The translations under genes were made by a program, and so were the position numbers. The notes beneath the pieces are model-generated. The model was not told the DNA's origin. It did not search any database and was given only the letters and a program-made list of their open reading frames with translations. This document shows positions 10,201-22,029 of a DNA stretch of 64,000 bases, in pieces. Source of the DNA: Schistocephalus solidus. Lineage: Eukaryota > Platyhelminthes > Cestoda > Diphyllobothriidea > Diphyllobothriidae. How positions within the stretch are numbered: the stretch's first letter is position 1; each line of letters opens with the position of its first letter. The stretch lies in the NCBI GenBank assembly GCA_017591395.1, contig WEDG01004512.1, positions 1 through 64,000 on the forward strand, in the 5' to 3' direction.

Positions 10201-11457
10201 CTTCCAATGACACCGCGGACTCGTTCCGTTGGGCCTACTGCAGGTCTTACTAGTCGCTGTCCAACTACTTGTGAGGGCTCTACTGTTATCCCCAAGGCAC
10301 AGCGGAATGCACGTGGCCTGTAACCCACTCGATGAACACACTGCCAACATATTACTCTGTACCGTGTTTAGCATTTCATTCTGCAGTTTGTGGCCGCGAG
10401 ATGGCGTCTGACTGGCGGATGGTCGGCCCCTGTGTTCAGACTTGTTGACTTGCTCAGAGTTACAGATGGGAAAAGTGACTGGTAGAATAGTCTGCCTCTG
10501 TAGATTTAACTTTTAAAATTTATACGACATTTCTTATATTAGGGCAGCTTCTGTAGCTTTGGATGTCTGCTTTTTCCCGAAATTGAACAGCGCTGCCACA
10601 CTAGAGCAAAACAAGCATCACATATTCTGAGAAGAACTTAACCCAATCGTCGAAGGATTTTATTCGCCTGGCCTCCCGAAGTTGCTCTCGTGCCTGATGA
10701 GTACCCCAAACAAGTCAAACGCTCAAAAATGGTGTCAGACATTGCTTACCGAAAGCATACTCCTGTCGAGTTAAGATGGTCGCCACTCACCGGTGCATTT
10801 TTAATGTAATCGACCTCAGCACCTTTCTTGAAAATTTTGTAACACTCCGAAAAGAATACGGTACACAACCGGTACCCCCCGCACTGATCTCCCGAATAAT
10901 TTTTACTATAACTAGACAGGCAAAACTAGATTAAGAGCCTGCGGGATCGTGTTCTTGTAAATGGACCATTGATGTGTGAGACAGCCGATAGTAAAATCCC
11001 TCCACCTCTTTCAAGTGTGGTGACAGTGCGATGATACCTGGTAGGCGTTTCAGAATTGGCTCGACCAAATAAAATATAGACACGATCCACATGAAGACTG
11101 CTCGTCACATCCACCCCTGTTAAATGGATGCTATAGTTTGAACAAAAAGTGCAACAATTCGTTGGCGGCCTGTCTGTTACAGGCTCTTTCTGAAGGATGG
11201 TATACCGATGATTCCCTTCAAGTTGAAAGGATTGAGAGGGTGCCTTGGTTGATCGCTTATGGCAGCTAAGTTGACCGCTGACATAACCGTGTCAACATGA
11301 CTCCTCCATTCTACGGACAGATTCGCCTCTGAGATAGTTGATGCCGACCGCAAATATATATGGCTCAAGAATAAACCCTGCTCAGTGGGAGGGAATAATC
11401 GTGTGACAGTTTTATCTTCGTGAATGACGACACCGACTTCCATGGCTAGCCCACGAG
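10201..11457. other. mostly unassigned DNA
   Basis: A reversed fragment of the SINE-associated module lies near 10240-10300. The rest holds nothing I recognise. Confidence 0.4.
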
Positions 11458-11570
11458 GTGCATCCAGTGGCGGTGACTTGCGCGCGAATTAATTTATAGT
11501 GACACAGACTTGCGCAGCATCTACAGCACCCTTCCACCCTCATCCAGTCAGTTTGTTGGTAAGACAGTGT
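11458..11570 (-). mobile_element. short LINE 3' UTR fragment
   Basis: GGTGACTTGCGCGCGAATTA and the following GCAGCATCTAC block are the reverse complement of the LINE 3' UTR. Confidence 0.6.
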
Positions 11571-11614
11571 CAAGAAGTGGGCGTAGTAAACGATGAAGCT
11601 AAAAACTTCAGATT

Positions 11615-11860
11615 ACCAATGCTGACAAAAGCAAGGGAGACTGGAATGGCCATTTCTGACTCATTAGCCGTCAACACCCAGTCATACTCAACCCTAGGTG
11701 GTGCCCCATCCCAGGCTCGAACCCGCGACTTTTTGATCAGAAGTTAAACACTCTAGGCATTGAGCCGTTGCGCGACTGCTGGCGAGGCTCGAGAATGAGC
11801 CCGAAGCCAGAGCGGTACAAGTTAATTCCGTTAAAAACGAACGCTAAGCACTTCGTCTAC
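11615..11860 (-). repeat. SINE-1 copy, tRNA-derived
   Basis: The tail reads GGGAGACTGGAATGGCCATT. The box-B-like word on the minus strand is GGGTTCGAGCCTGG, with a decayed box A near 11750. The SINE-associated module follows at 11785-11850. Confidence 0.65.
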
Positions 11861-12700
11861 GCATGCCAAACATGCACGGCCCCTCAAGATCTATAAGACT
11901 ACTGCAAGGACAGTTTGAGTCTGACGTTTGCTGGAGTGTCAGAAAAATTAACAGTAAGAAGAAGTCGCTGCAGCCACTCTCCTCGTCCCTCTCCCCTACC
12001 GCAGTGGTCAAGCCAACTGCGAATGAGATTGGGTGGTTTCGGTTGCATTAACGGTCAGCGTTGTGGTTAGGTTTACGAGTAAGTTGGGATCAGAGCTTGG
12101 GTTAAGGCTAGATCGCGGGCTGTGTGTTAGTTTTGAGTCACCAGTTGGCAGGGCATTCCAACAGGAGCTCTCTGACATCCCGTTAGGCCCCCTATTTGGG
12201 CTTAAATAGCTGATCCGTCCGAGTTCCTCCAGCATTTAGCACCGGAGATCCTTCCAACAGGTGGGATAGGAGATCAGTCTGGATGAGGGGGGGGGGGGGG
12301 AGGGAGCGTCTGGGGCGCTGTTCTCTGGCGTCTGTTGAGTGCGCCGTCTTGAAATGATTCTGTACAGAATATTGGAAGAGAGTTTTGCGAAGTCTGTTGT
12401 TCCTAGCCTCCCCCTACCCACCCCCCGATCATGCATCCAGACTGCCCCGGGTTGAACGGGCAATAGTCAGTCTGCACAGACGGTGGAACGAAAACCCTCT
12501 CAGGCCTCGCCTTATAGTCATGGGCAAACTAGTACACACCGATTCCAGAGGATACAGTCGTACAAAATCAATGAAGATGGTCGTTTCCGAGTTGTCTATG
12601 AACTTCATCCATGCAGAATCTGGCTTACTCTAATACTCAACGAATGCTAGGCGGGAGAGTCATGGTGGCGGCCTACTGAAAAGTGACAGTGAGTAAACAC
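11861..12700. other. unassigned DNA with a G14 run
   Basis: A run of G lies at 12287-12300. No gene is recognised. Confidence 0.5.
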
Positions 12701-12738
12701 ATTTGAAATTCCTTTCACCCTCTTGTGAAAAAATCGTC

Positions 12739-12985
12739 AGCCTCGGTGCGATTCGAACCCACGTCAGCAAGGGGAAGGCTTTAGTACAGCCAACGCTCTA
12801 GCCAACTGAGCTACGAGGCCCACCGGGAGCCTTGAGTTTAATCACACTTGGGTCAAGTTACTCGCCCAGCCTACTGCAACTTATGGGATCCACCAATTAG
12901 GATACAGTAAGCTGATTGCCCAAGCAGGATTTCCTAAGCAATCAATCTAAAATCCACCAGATGACTACCAGGCGCAATTAATTAA
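12739..12985 (-). repeat. SINE-2 copy with intact tRNA-like boxes
   Basis: On the minus strand, 12822 to 12741 folds like a tRNA with a long variable arm. It has box A TAGCTCAGTTGGCTAGAGCG, a TGGCT/AGCCT anticodon stem and box B GGTTCGAATCG. Sequence on the 5' side of the tRNA part (12823-12985) is also shared with the copies at 14870-15015, 37045-37110 and 42285-42380. It is therefore part of a larger repeat and not a lone tRNA gene. Confidence 0.7.
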
Positions 12986-13014
12986 TAGAGTATTTTGGCA
13001 GAGTTGAATAATTC

Positions 13015-13110
13015 CTGGCTGTACTAAAGCCTTCCTCTTGCTGGTGCGTGGGTTCGAATCCCACCGAGGCTGCCGAGTTTTTCACAAGTGGGTCAAACGA
13101 ATTATTAAAA
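13015..13110 (+). repeat. SINE-2 partial copy, inverted relative to 12739-12985
   Basis: It contains the 3' half of the tRNA-like part (TACTAAAGCC, box B GGGTTCGAATCCCACC) and the GAGTTTTTCACAAGTGGGTC tail. It is opposite to its neighbour, so the pair can form a hairpin of about 80 bp. Confidence 0.7.
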
Positions 13111-14095
13111 TCTGCCAAAATCCTCTACATTTGCAATTGTCATTATATAAATAAAGATTGAGGTAACATCTGCCTGGTTACTGGGGCATTAAGTTTGATC
13201 TTGATGATGGTTCAGCCTCCCCCGGTGCCTCAAGAAGCGGCGAGAACCGGTGATAGTGCATTTTTGGAACGTAGATTTTGGGCAGGAAGCGGGATGAAAA
13301 TAACACCTGGTTGAGTACCAGCTTGGCAGAATATCAGAGTGAAAGGGGGAAGGGGAAAGAGGTACCATCAAGAAAGCGCTTGTCTGCTGTAAAATGGCGT
13401 TGCACTCTTGACGACGTGGAAGGAGAAACTGGGCCTGACGGCAAAAGAGGGAATAAGAAGCCCGGAGAGATTAAACGTTGAGGAGAGGAATTCAGGCATC
13501 GAAAACTTAACAAATTGACAACTGGGGAGTAGATTAATCCAACCTGGCCGGGCTGTATTCCGTAGACCTCCAGCAGAACTAACGGCAGAGATGGTTTGGG
13601 ACCAGAAACCAATCCCCTATTAACGCGTGCATGTCTAAACTGTGCAATTCCAATCTAGGCTCTAAGTACTACACCTTCCTAGTATGTCCTTGTGATTAAA
13701 TTTTGTGCGATATAGTAAGAGGTAAGTCCCCAGCATGTTGCCATATTCAGTCATTGTGATTTCTTTTTGTGGCGTTGTGACGTAGGCTACCACCAAGCAG
13801 TTTCAAATGTACCGTTTTCGGGGTAGATAGTCAACTATCGGCTAAACCTTAGGAAATGCCTACGAAACACGTACTTATGAAGGCATCATCTAGCCGAACT
13901 AAGGTCAGCATTAACCAGGTAAGCATGAATATCAGTGGAGGCAGTTATACTGCGGCCTTCGCAAATAACTTTGTGCACCTTAAAACATTTATTCAAGGTG
14001 AGGGAACGAGGAGAGATTAGAGGGCGGCAAAACATCAGAGGTAACCGAAAGATATAGGTTCACAGGCAATAATGTTAAACGTACCGGGAGCCCTC
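13111..14095. other. unassigned intergenic DNA
   Basis: No gene or repeat is recognised, although 13200-13600 is somewhat GC-rich with short frames. Confidence 0.4.
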
Positions 14096-14575
14096 CTCAA
14101 TTGAAGATGTCGCGTCCCAGAACCCCATAAAAGGTGAAAATCTGCGAAGTAAAACCCCTATGTTTATATGGTTCTTGGCCTATATTTTAAGTCGTCATAC
14201 ACCCACACATATTCTTATAAACATTTCCCACAGAGTTTTACCGCATAATCCCCTTTTTAGTCGCTTAGACATTAGGTAATATTAGTTGAAATTATGTACA
14301 TAAACACGCTGAAAATGGACTACACACAAATAATGCATGCTATAGCATTGAAGAATTTTATTTAATGCGTAATACAGCCATCAGCTAGCAGCCTCCCGTG
14401 TATGCATTCAACTGGGCAAACCGACTGAAGAAAAAAGACCCATTGTCCGCATAAGCCCTCAAACCAGTAAAAATCCGTAATGTCTATCTACATAGGTTTA
14501 CATCTAAAATCTGCGATAGAATGAAACCGCGAAAGTGGAAACGCGATATATCCAGGGATTACTGTATTGATTTTG
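14096..14575. mobile_element. Tigger/pogo-like non-autonomous element (MITE)
   Basis: The right end reads, on the minus strand, CAGTAATCCCTGGATATATC followed by GCG-rich words (CGCGTTTCC, CGCGGTTT), the typical look of Tigger terminal repeats. A left-end counterpart with CTGCGAAGTAAAACC lies near 14140. The interior matches the copy at 15022-15425. No transposase frame is present. Confidence 0.55.
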
Positions 14576-14754
14576 GGCACTTTTAAAAATGTAACTATCT
14601 GACGACGACGATCTGAGAAACCAGTATTGAAATTTTCTGGAAGAAAATTGTGTTGCCTTCCCGAAGAACTTTTTGACTTCTAATTAAATGTGCGTAAGCG
14701 TTGATTAGCTATGGCTAAACATATACTACACTGTACCAGAAGTAAAAGACCCAA

Positions 14755-15020
14755 TTGGTAAAAACTCGGCGGCCTCGGTGGGATTCGAACGCACGATAGC
14801 AAGTGGGAAGGCTTTAGTACAGCAAACGCTCTAGCCACATGAGCTACAAGGCCCCACCGGAAGCCATGAGTTTAATCCAACGGGGGTAAGTTTGCCCGCC
14901 CAGCATACTGCAACGTATGAAATCCGCCAATTTTGATACAGTAAGCTGACTACCCAAGCAGGGTTTCATAAGCAATCAAGCTAGAATCCACCAAATGACT
15001 ACCAGGCACAATTTATTCCA
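14755..15020 (-). repeat. SINE-2 copy between two MITEs
   Basis: It aligns with 12739-12985 over the tRNA-like part (14770-14856, box B intact apart from GAACGC) and over the flank. Confidence 0.7.
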
Positions 15021-15021
15021 A

Positions 15022-15425
15022 CAAAACCTGCGAAGTAAGAACGATACTTTTATTTGGTTATTTTTGTGTATTTCATGCCCTAATAAACCCTCCAATTTTC
15101 TCATAAACATCTCATGCACAGTTCTGGAGCATGCATTATTTATATATTTTTCGATATTAGGTGAGACTCGTTGAAATTATGAGCACAAGCACGCTGTTTA
15201 TATACTACACGTTAATATAAGTATCTTTTAACATTGAATAGTTTACTTTAATACGTAATTTAGCCCTCCGCCAGTAGGAAATCAACGGAGGAAGCAGGCA
15301 CCAGAAACTAAAAAGGCTCAGTATCAGCAGAAATCCGCGATGTATAGTCAGATATGCTTGCATATGAAATCCGCGATAGCGGTTAAATTCGAGGCGTGAG
15401 GTTGCGAGAGATTACTGCATACAGG
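15022..15425. mobile_element. second Tigger-like MITE
   Basis: It shares CTGCGAAGTAAGAAC and an interior around TTGAAATTATG with the MITE at 14096-14575. It ends in a minus-strand CAGTAATCTCTCGCAACCTC terminal motif. Confidence 0.55.
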
Positions 15426-15439
15426 TTTTATAGATGATA

Positions 15440-15900
15440 ACAGCCTAACAGATGCCTGATTGCTTAATAGGAGATGCAAAGGGTATTCCCTACCCATGAG
15501 TTTAAGATGGCTGTAAACCCTGTGGGGGATAGGAGGTTACGTAGAAGAAGGCCACAACTAGGGGGACGAAGAGTGGCGTTTGGAATGACAAACAGTCTGA
15601 AATCGAGGAAAACATCCAGTTATATGACCGCCTAAACAGGAGACGGGAATAAGAACCACCCCACCCTCTTAAGACAGGTAGCCTTATGTTAACGTTCAGG
15701 AAGTGTAAATATATCCTCGTGTTTTAACGCTAACACGTAACCAGTGGGGAAACTGTGAACCCTAATCTTAGCCCTTACCCTCACCCGAATCCTTAACACA
15801 ATTATCTTGGAATTTAGCGCAGTTCCTATTCTCGTGTCCTGTGTAGGCGGTCATACAAGGCACCCCTACCCAAATGAGCCCCTTAAATTGTGTCCTTAGA
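15440..15900. repeat. dispersed repeat R5 with degenerate TTAGGG-like words
   Basis: CCTATTCTCGTGTCCTGTGT and the CCCTAATCTTAGCCCTTACC-type tract match parts of 22030-22450 and 26840-27340. Confidence 0.55.
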
Positions 15901-15979
15901 AGGGGTCTCGTGGTATCCGATCCCATCCCGCTACCATTTGGAAAGGGAAGCTGGTTAATAGCATCCACCTCAACAATAC

Positions 15980-17030
15980 ACACACGACAGTTCGACTGTC
16001 GTAGTCCGACGAGGTCCACCGTATGCTCCACACCAGGTGGTGCAGGGACGGTGACTTGCGCGTGGATTAGTTTTAAGTGATAGCAGGCTTGCGCTACAGC
16101 TACCGCATTCTCTCCTCCTCCCCCACCTGAGCCCGGTGTCATGACAGAGTCAAGAAAACCGAAGGCGGGAGAAGGCGTAAGTGGCTGACGCGGCCGGAGT
16201 CGCCCCTGGGCGTACCACCACACCTGGATCGGCTTCCACGGAGTGGGAGTGCCATAAAGGCCACATTAAGAAGGAGCCATTGCAGCCTGACTCTCAGTCC
16301 GCTAGTCAGCCACTCCACACAAACCACACATTGGACTGACTGCGAGATGTGAGTGTAATTGTCAGTTGGCAACCTTCCAACTCACGGCGCTTATCACCCC
16401 GTGATATTCTCAAGCTCAGATCACACATGCAACAGAGGATCCACATGGAGAGGGAGCCGAGGATCATACTTGCCTCTCAATCAGCTTTGCAGATTGAGAG
16501 CATGTATTTTATAGGGTTGCGTATGATCATGTGAGGTGCATAGGCTGATGAGGAGAGATGAAGTGTTTTGATATAGCCGGCGGTGTTCTATCGCAGGTTT
16601 TCAGGGAAACGCATGTGACCTAATAGGCACATGCGGTGTGTGAATGTGCGTGGGCAGTGCGGACAGTTGAGTCGAGTGCGGCGGGTTTATGTTGGTGCTC
16701 CTGGCACTGGTTCGCTGGTCTTTGTGCGATGGATTCGCAAGTGACTGACCAGGCCGATGCGTAATGTGCAAGTGCGGTGACAATGACGACAAGATAGGTC
16801 GGGAGGCGCTAATTCTGGGGGATTTGCTGCTGGTACTGGTATTTGAGCTCATGGGGGGAAGATGGGAAGTGTTGCTGGGTGCTCAAGATGTGCTGGCATC
16901 GCGGCTGATTCCGCTTTCATGTATGCGCATGTGACCGATCAGGCCCATGTGATAAGTGAATGCACGTGGGCAGTGAGAGCATTGGTGGCGGTGGTCTCTG
17001 CTCTGGACATAAGCAGAGTGCACCAGTTGC
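15980..17030 (-). mobile_element. LINE 3' end: zinc-finger C terminus plus 3' UTR
   Basis: The minus strand from about 17030 to 16600 encodes LINE C-terminal finger remnants (HQCSHCPRAFTYHMGLIGHM, near 16900-16990). The 3' UTR follows from about 16560 to 15980 in the same order as at 48000-48900. This shows that the 350-bp repeat found elsewhere is the LINE's own 3' tail. The copy is 5'-truncated and its frames are broken. Confidence 0.75.
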
Positions 17031-17921
17031 CATGTTGATGCTGCGGTTATACTTCTGCGCAGTAGTGTTCTACCACAGCAACACGATGTCCCCCAGCCCT
17101 GCCGTCGGAGAGTCGGTGGTGGCGCTCTTCCGCTCCACACTGACACACTGCACAGTTCAACCTTCTCTGACTCGCAGAAATTGCGCACTATGTGTGAGTT
17201 GGTCCCTCAAGCACGCTGAACCACTCTCACCGCCCTCCCCCAGCAACCCCAGTTAACCTGCCCCGAGTCTGTGGTGATTTTAGTCCGATAGTGCGGAACG
17301 GCTGTGTGAACTGTGACACATTTTATGGCGGCCAGGAGGCAGCCTCTGCTTGCCTCACTTCGTGCCAGGCTGGAAACAGAGTCACTACGAAGTTAACCTG
17401 TGACCCATTGCCTTCTCTGCTGTCTCTAGGGCCTGAGACCTGCTACTCTCACGTCTCCTCTGCCCAGGGGCGTTTAAACGGCCAAGTCTGATGTCGCGCC
17501 AATGTTCTCCGCAGTGAGTAGGCGGCATTTTGCACCAATGAGTCGACTGCTGTTTCTTAGCATGCCATCGAAAATGTCTGGAAATTTCACCTTCGCTGCT
17601 TCATCAGTCTCCATGAGAATCAGCTGACTTGGGTAATATTTCGGTTAGAAAGTCGTTGGCTCAGTCGTTGGCAAGAACTCCCTAATTTTCCCAAGTTTAA
17701 GTTATGTGAAGAGGGGAGATGTGCATTGTTGACTCGTGGTTATAAACCATTTTCGCTATTCTGCGTCATAGCTTGCAAAAGGTGTTACTCCGCCAGTCTG
17801 CGATGGGTCTTCGCAGTGTCTTTATGAATGGCTGGTTGCCGACTATCAATAGGCCCGGAATTATTCCTCCAGTACACCTTCACTTGTTTGGAAATGGTTC
17901 AATGTGCATCCGTCGATGGGG

Positions 17922-17928
<7 letters not shown>
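17031..17928. other. unassigned DNA
   Basis: No recognised gene or repeat between the LINE end and the (AG)n run. Confidence 0.4.

Positions 17929-17975
<47 letters not shown>
17929..17975. repeat. (AG)n microsatellite
   Basis: About 23 AG units. Confidence 0.95.
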
Positions 17976-17978
<3 letters not shown>

Positions 17979-18329
17979 ACAGGAGGAGGAGAAGGATCGG
18001 TTCAGCTTTCCACAGTATCAGTGCGATTGCCTAATATTTTCACGCGAGCAAGTTGTTACAGGAAAGGTGACGCCACAGCGGCGCACGCAGGCCTTTCTAC
18101 TTCCTTAATTTTTACCGATACTGTTAACCCCTGCGCCCGCCGGATTTGCTGAAATGCTTTCCTTTCACCCAGCCATTGAGAGACTGAAGCAAACGGGTAC
18201 AGAAGTTTACTGATCGGTCTGAATCATCCCAGCAAGTTTCTACTGCCACGCACAGCTCCGAGTCCACGCGAGTCACGACCACAGCACAGTTACGCTTTGA
18301 CGTTGCTGAGCGCGCCATGACTGAGGCAG
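17976..18329. other. unassigned DNA
   Basis: Nothing recognised. Confidence 0.4.
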
Positions 18330-18368
18330 TGGTGGTTGTGGTGGTGGTGGTGGTGGTGGTGGTGGTGT
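18330..18368. repeat. (GGT)n microsatellite
   Basis: About 12 GGT units with one interruption. Confidence 0.9.
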
Positions 18369-18419
18369 TGCGTTCCTCTGCGGAGGGGTTCGAAGTGGTT
18401 TTTATACGATGGCGTTGCC

Positions 18420-18905
18420 TGAATGTGCATACAAAATGTAAAAGGACAGTATTTTATGTGCCTCTATTCGGGTTCGAAAGTCTCAGATAAGGAATGTGAA
18501 ATTGTGAGGCATCGCTGACAAAGAAAATTGAGACTGGAATTACCATTTCTAGTTTACGTACAGTTTTCAGACGATCGTGACCCAACGTCTATGAGCCCCA
18601 ATCGAGTAGGCCGTTGAGCTCACAACTACGGGATCGTCCGATATGTGTTTTGTGCGGAATGGTCGAGTGGTAGTCTATGAGTCAAGTTGCAAGGGCTCCT
18701 TCTTGATAAGTCCTCGATGGCTTTCCCACACAGTGGGATCCGAACCGGTGTGGTAGCATGCTTAGTGGCGAGTTTTCGATGCGCCAGATATCTGCGTCCT
18801 CTCCCACCGTCGGTCTTCTTGACTTGATCATGACACCGGATCCAGGTAAGAGATGAGAAAGTGCGGTAGGTGCAGTACAAGTCTACTACCGTCATAAAGT
18901 TAAAT
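18420..18905 (+). repeat. LINE 3' tail fused to SINE-1-like sequence
   Basis: The stretch 18520-18560 resembles the SINE-1 tail, 18625-18905 is LINE 3' UTR, and 18420-18520 is shared only with the minus copy at 5940-6050. Confidence 0.65.
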
Positions 18906-20889
18906 TCCCCGCTTCTTTGCATGACCATGTTTCCGGGACTCTGTATGGGAAGTTAAGTTCTGCTCATATGCATGAGCTGCGTGGGTCCCAATGTGGCAGC
19001 CAGGCTGCCGCTCTGATGTGTCTCAGTGAAAAAATTGTTTCATATTTGCTGTAGGCCGTCCCGATTCCGAGGGACCATATTAACTGAAACAACTACGGTC
19101 CGAGGGCAGCAGTCATGGTAACCGAACTCCTGAAAGTCGTTTTCGTCTAGAAGGCACTACATTGGAACCTCAGATGACGAACAGACCCACCTATGAGCAT
19201 TTCAGCTAACGAGCCAGTCTCTCACAGAAAATTTGTGTCGATTGACGAGCTTCCTCAGTTAACGAGAAAACCCCGTGCTGATTCCTAGCATTCCCACTGG
19301 TTCTCGAAAATTCTCAGAGGCCTCTGACAACAGTGTTGTTGTTTTATCGCGCAGTATAAGTATTGTCGAAGGTTATGAGATCGACAACACGACGCTTTCC
19401 CAACTCAGAAATCAGTGAAGATGAATTAGGTAGGATGGGCTTTTATTGAGACAAAGAGCCATTAAGAGCTCTGCACTCAGGCCAGTTGTCAGTAAAAAAA
19501 TTTCTGTTTCGTTTTAGGAACATTCTAAAAATAAGACAAAAACAACTGTCAATAGATAAGTTCTTGAGAAAGGCAAAGTGAACCTCAACCCGGTTCCAAT
19601 GGGGTAAAATTCACAAGAAGACAGAGCGCACCTGAATCAGAGGTGGATTCTCCTCCTTCCCCACCGTAACCCCTCTTCTCCTCCCCACCTCCCCATCGTC
19701 TTCTTCAAGTCAGCAACGACTCTGCATAAGGTAAAATACTAGTAAAACTAGTAAAAATTATCTAAAACAATTACGTGTATTTTACCTACACTAAACAATT
19801 TAATGTGGATGTTTTTCGGGAGTGGAACGGATTGGTTTTATTTCCATTATTTTTAGATGGAGAAACTCGTTTTGCTGGACAAGCTCGGTGCCAGAATGAA
19901 TTATATTCGTTAACCGAGGTTCCTCTGTACTCAGGCGAGTTTGTGATTACCGTACGAACATATTTCAGTCACGTCAGGATTCCAGCCTCTGAGTGCTGTT
20001 CTTTCCGGGTGCCTGCAAAAAATCACACTTGGTAAAGAACAATTGCGCAATTAATATGAAATTTTTCCATTTATATCTTCGCAAACTTTATAAATGCAAA
20101 TAGATTTTATGGACGACGTGCGAAAACTATTATTTCCTGCATTCATTTAGTAGCATATTACGTCTTCTTTAAAGGTTAAACTTGCGCGAAGGGTATCTTT
20201 AGGTTGCAGCGAAATATTATACGACCCTACTAACGAACAAAATCAAGAGACAGACGTGTGAAAATGGAAACGGTTGTAATGGGCTAGGGTAGTTTAAAGG
20301 ACGGAACTGGGCGGTAACGTGTTGGCAATGAAAATTAATTTATATATCCACTGTCATCGTTGAGTGAGCTGATTTTGAGCACTGAATTAGACCTTATTAT
20401 AGGCCTACCTATAAAGCTAACCAAACCCGATCGTAGAGAAAACTTCTTTCAGATACCCTTCTCGAATTTGGTCAACACGTGAAAATGTGTGGGATTTAAA
20501 ATAGCATGTTAAGTTTCGTACGATCGCTTTTTACATCTATTCCTAAGAGCGCATAAAGTGAAAACGTCCGACTCCTGAAAAACCCGCATACTTTCCCCAA
20601 TAGTAAATGTAACTTTTAGACTTGAGTACATCTGTAGAAATGTATGGGCACTGGACTCTTGACTGCGCGTTTTGGCTTCATCTCTTGCGTACAAGTTCAT
20701 CCAACGAAAGCATCAATTTTAGTTTTAGCATTGAGCTAGCATTCCCATGGTGCTGAAAAATCAAGAGGCCGTGTTTCAGTAAAACATGACTCAGGACATT
20801 TCGTTCTCAAGACTGCAGCTGGGTTTAGATGACCTTTTAATTTTTACCTGACGCCATTGAGAAAACTTTTGGTGAACCAACTCAGGGAA
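18906..20889. other. unassigned DNA
   Basis: The longest frame is 19775-20035 plus (86 residues, no domain recognised). I see no convincing exon or repeat. The 19180-19270 part has repeated TAACGAG words that hint at a DNA-transposon end. Confidence 0.4.
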
Positions 20890-21050
20890 AAAAAGAATAA
20901 CTCAACGAGTAATACGGGACCGCCCGTAATAAGAGTTTTATGGATGGGGTTAAGTGAAGGAAAGTAGAGTGCCAACATAATCCTAGCCCAGTCCATTGTG
21001 TTCTTTGGGGTTAGCATTTGTGGCTGGGCTAGTAGGGTCGTACAATTTTC
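20890..21050 (+). repeat. fragment of dispersed repeat R6
   Basis: AAAGAATAACTCAACGAGTA and the region to 21050 resemble 60045-60200. Confidence 0.65.
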
Positions 21051-21439
21051 AATTCGATAATAATTTTTAACCTAATCTTCATTTGTAATTGTGCTTAGAT
21101 GTCTAAAACTGCATGCTATGTGTTTCCATGTCGTAAATTTGAGCCTACTGCAAACTTTATAATTAGCTGGCTGACTGAACCTTGTACGGTCTCGAAAGAT
21201 CTCATAATTACAAATAGGTTGAAACCGAAGGGATATCATTTCTTCACATATAAAATTTGAAGAAGACATAATGATCTACCAAATAGATAGGATAAAAGAT
21301 AATTTTGCACATACTGTCTAAAAATACATTTGTAATTATAAATTTTTTCACTTACTTATACAGTTTTCTTGTGCCGAGTATACATTTGTTTAGGCGTACC
21401 CGAAAGCCGGCATCCCGGGGTGACTGAAATTTAGTGCAT
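21051..21439. other. unassigned AT-rich DNA
   Basis: Nothing recognised. Confidence 0.4.
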
Positions 21440-22010
21440 GTAGACGAGGTCACCAGCAGCTGCGCCCACTTCCGCATCAAAAAACTGACCGGCTCGAACA
21501 GTGGTTTGATTGTGGGGGTGGGGAGAGAGTGAGGTCGACGGCTCAGCGTATTGTCCTCACTATAAACAAGCTGACGCGCTTGAAAATATCACGGTGTGCT
21601 AAAATTCGTGGCTTGAAAGGTTACCAACTGACGGGATAACTCGGTCCGCGTGGTCAGCCCAATGTGTGTTTTGTGTGGAGTGGCTGACTGATGGGCAGAG
21701 AGTCAGGCTGCAAAGGCTCCTTCGTAATGTGGCCTTTGTGGCACTCCCACTCCGTGGGATCCGAGCCAGGTCTGGTGGTACGCCCAGGGCCGGCTCCGGC
21801 CGCGCCAGTCACCTGCGCGCTCTCCCATCTCCGGTCTTCTTGACTCTGTCTTGACACCGGGCTCAGGTAAGGGAGGAGGAGAGAGTGTGGTACATGCAGC
21901 GCAAGTCTACTATCACTTTAAACTAAATCACGCGCAAGTCACCGTCCCTGCACCACCCTTCCATGGAACATACGGTGGACACTGTCGAAATCGACGGTCG
22001 AACTATCGTG
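21440..22010 (+). mobile_element. 5'-truncated LINE, 3' UTR only
   Basis: It aligns with 48340-48905 and contains the end of module A and all of module B, ending at the ATCGACGGTCGAACT terminus. It is the best-preserved isolated tail. Confidence 0.8.
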
Positions 22011-22029
22011 GGTATTATGCCGCATGCTA

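Noticed and set aside
12741..12822. Functional tRNA gene on the minus strand
   Set aside because: Boxes are good, but the same tRNA-like part with the same flanks occurs at four other sites and the box B stem is mismatched; it is a SINE.
16540..16575. CTGATGAGGAGAGATGAAG as a second hammerhead core
   Set aside because: There is no GAAA after stem II and no pairing for stems I and III; it lies in LINE 3' UTR sequence.
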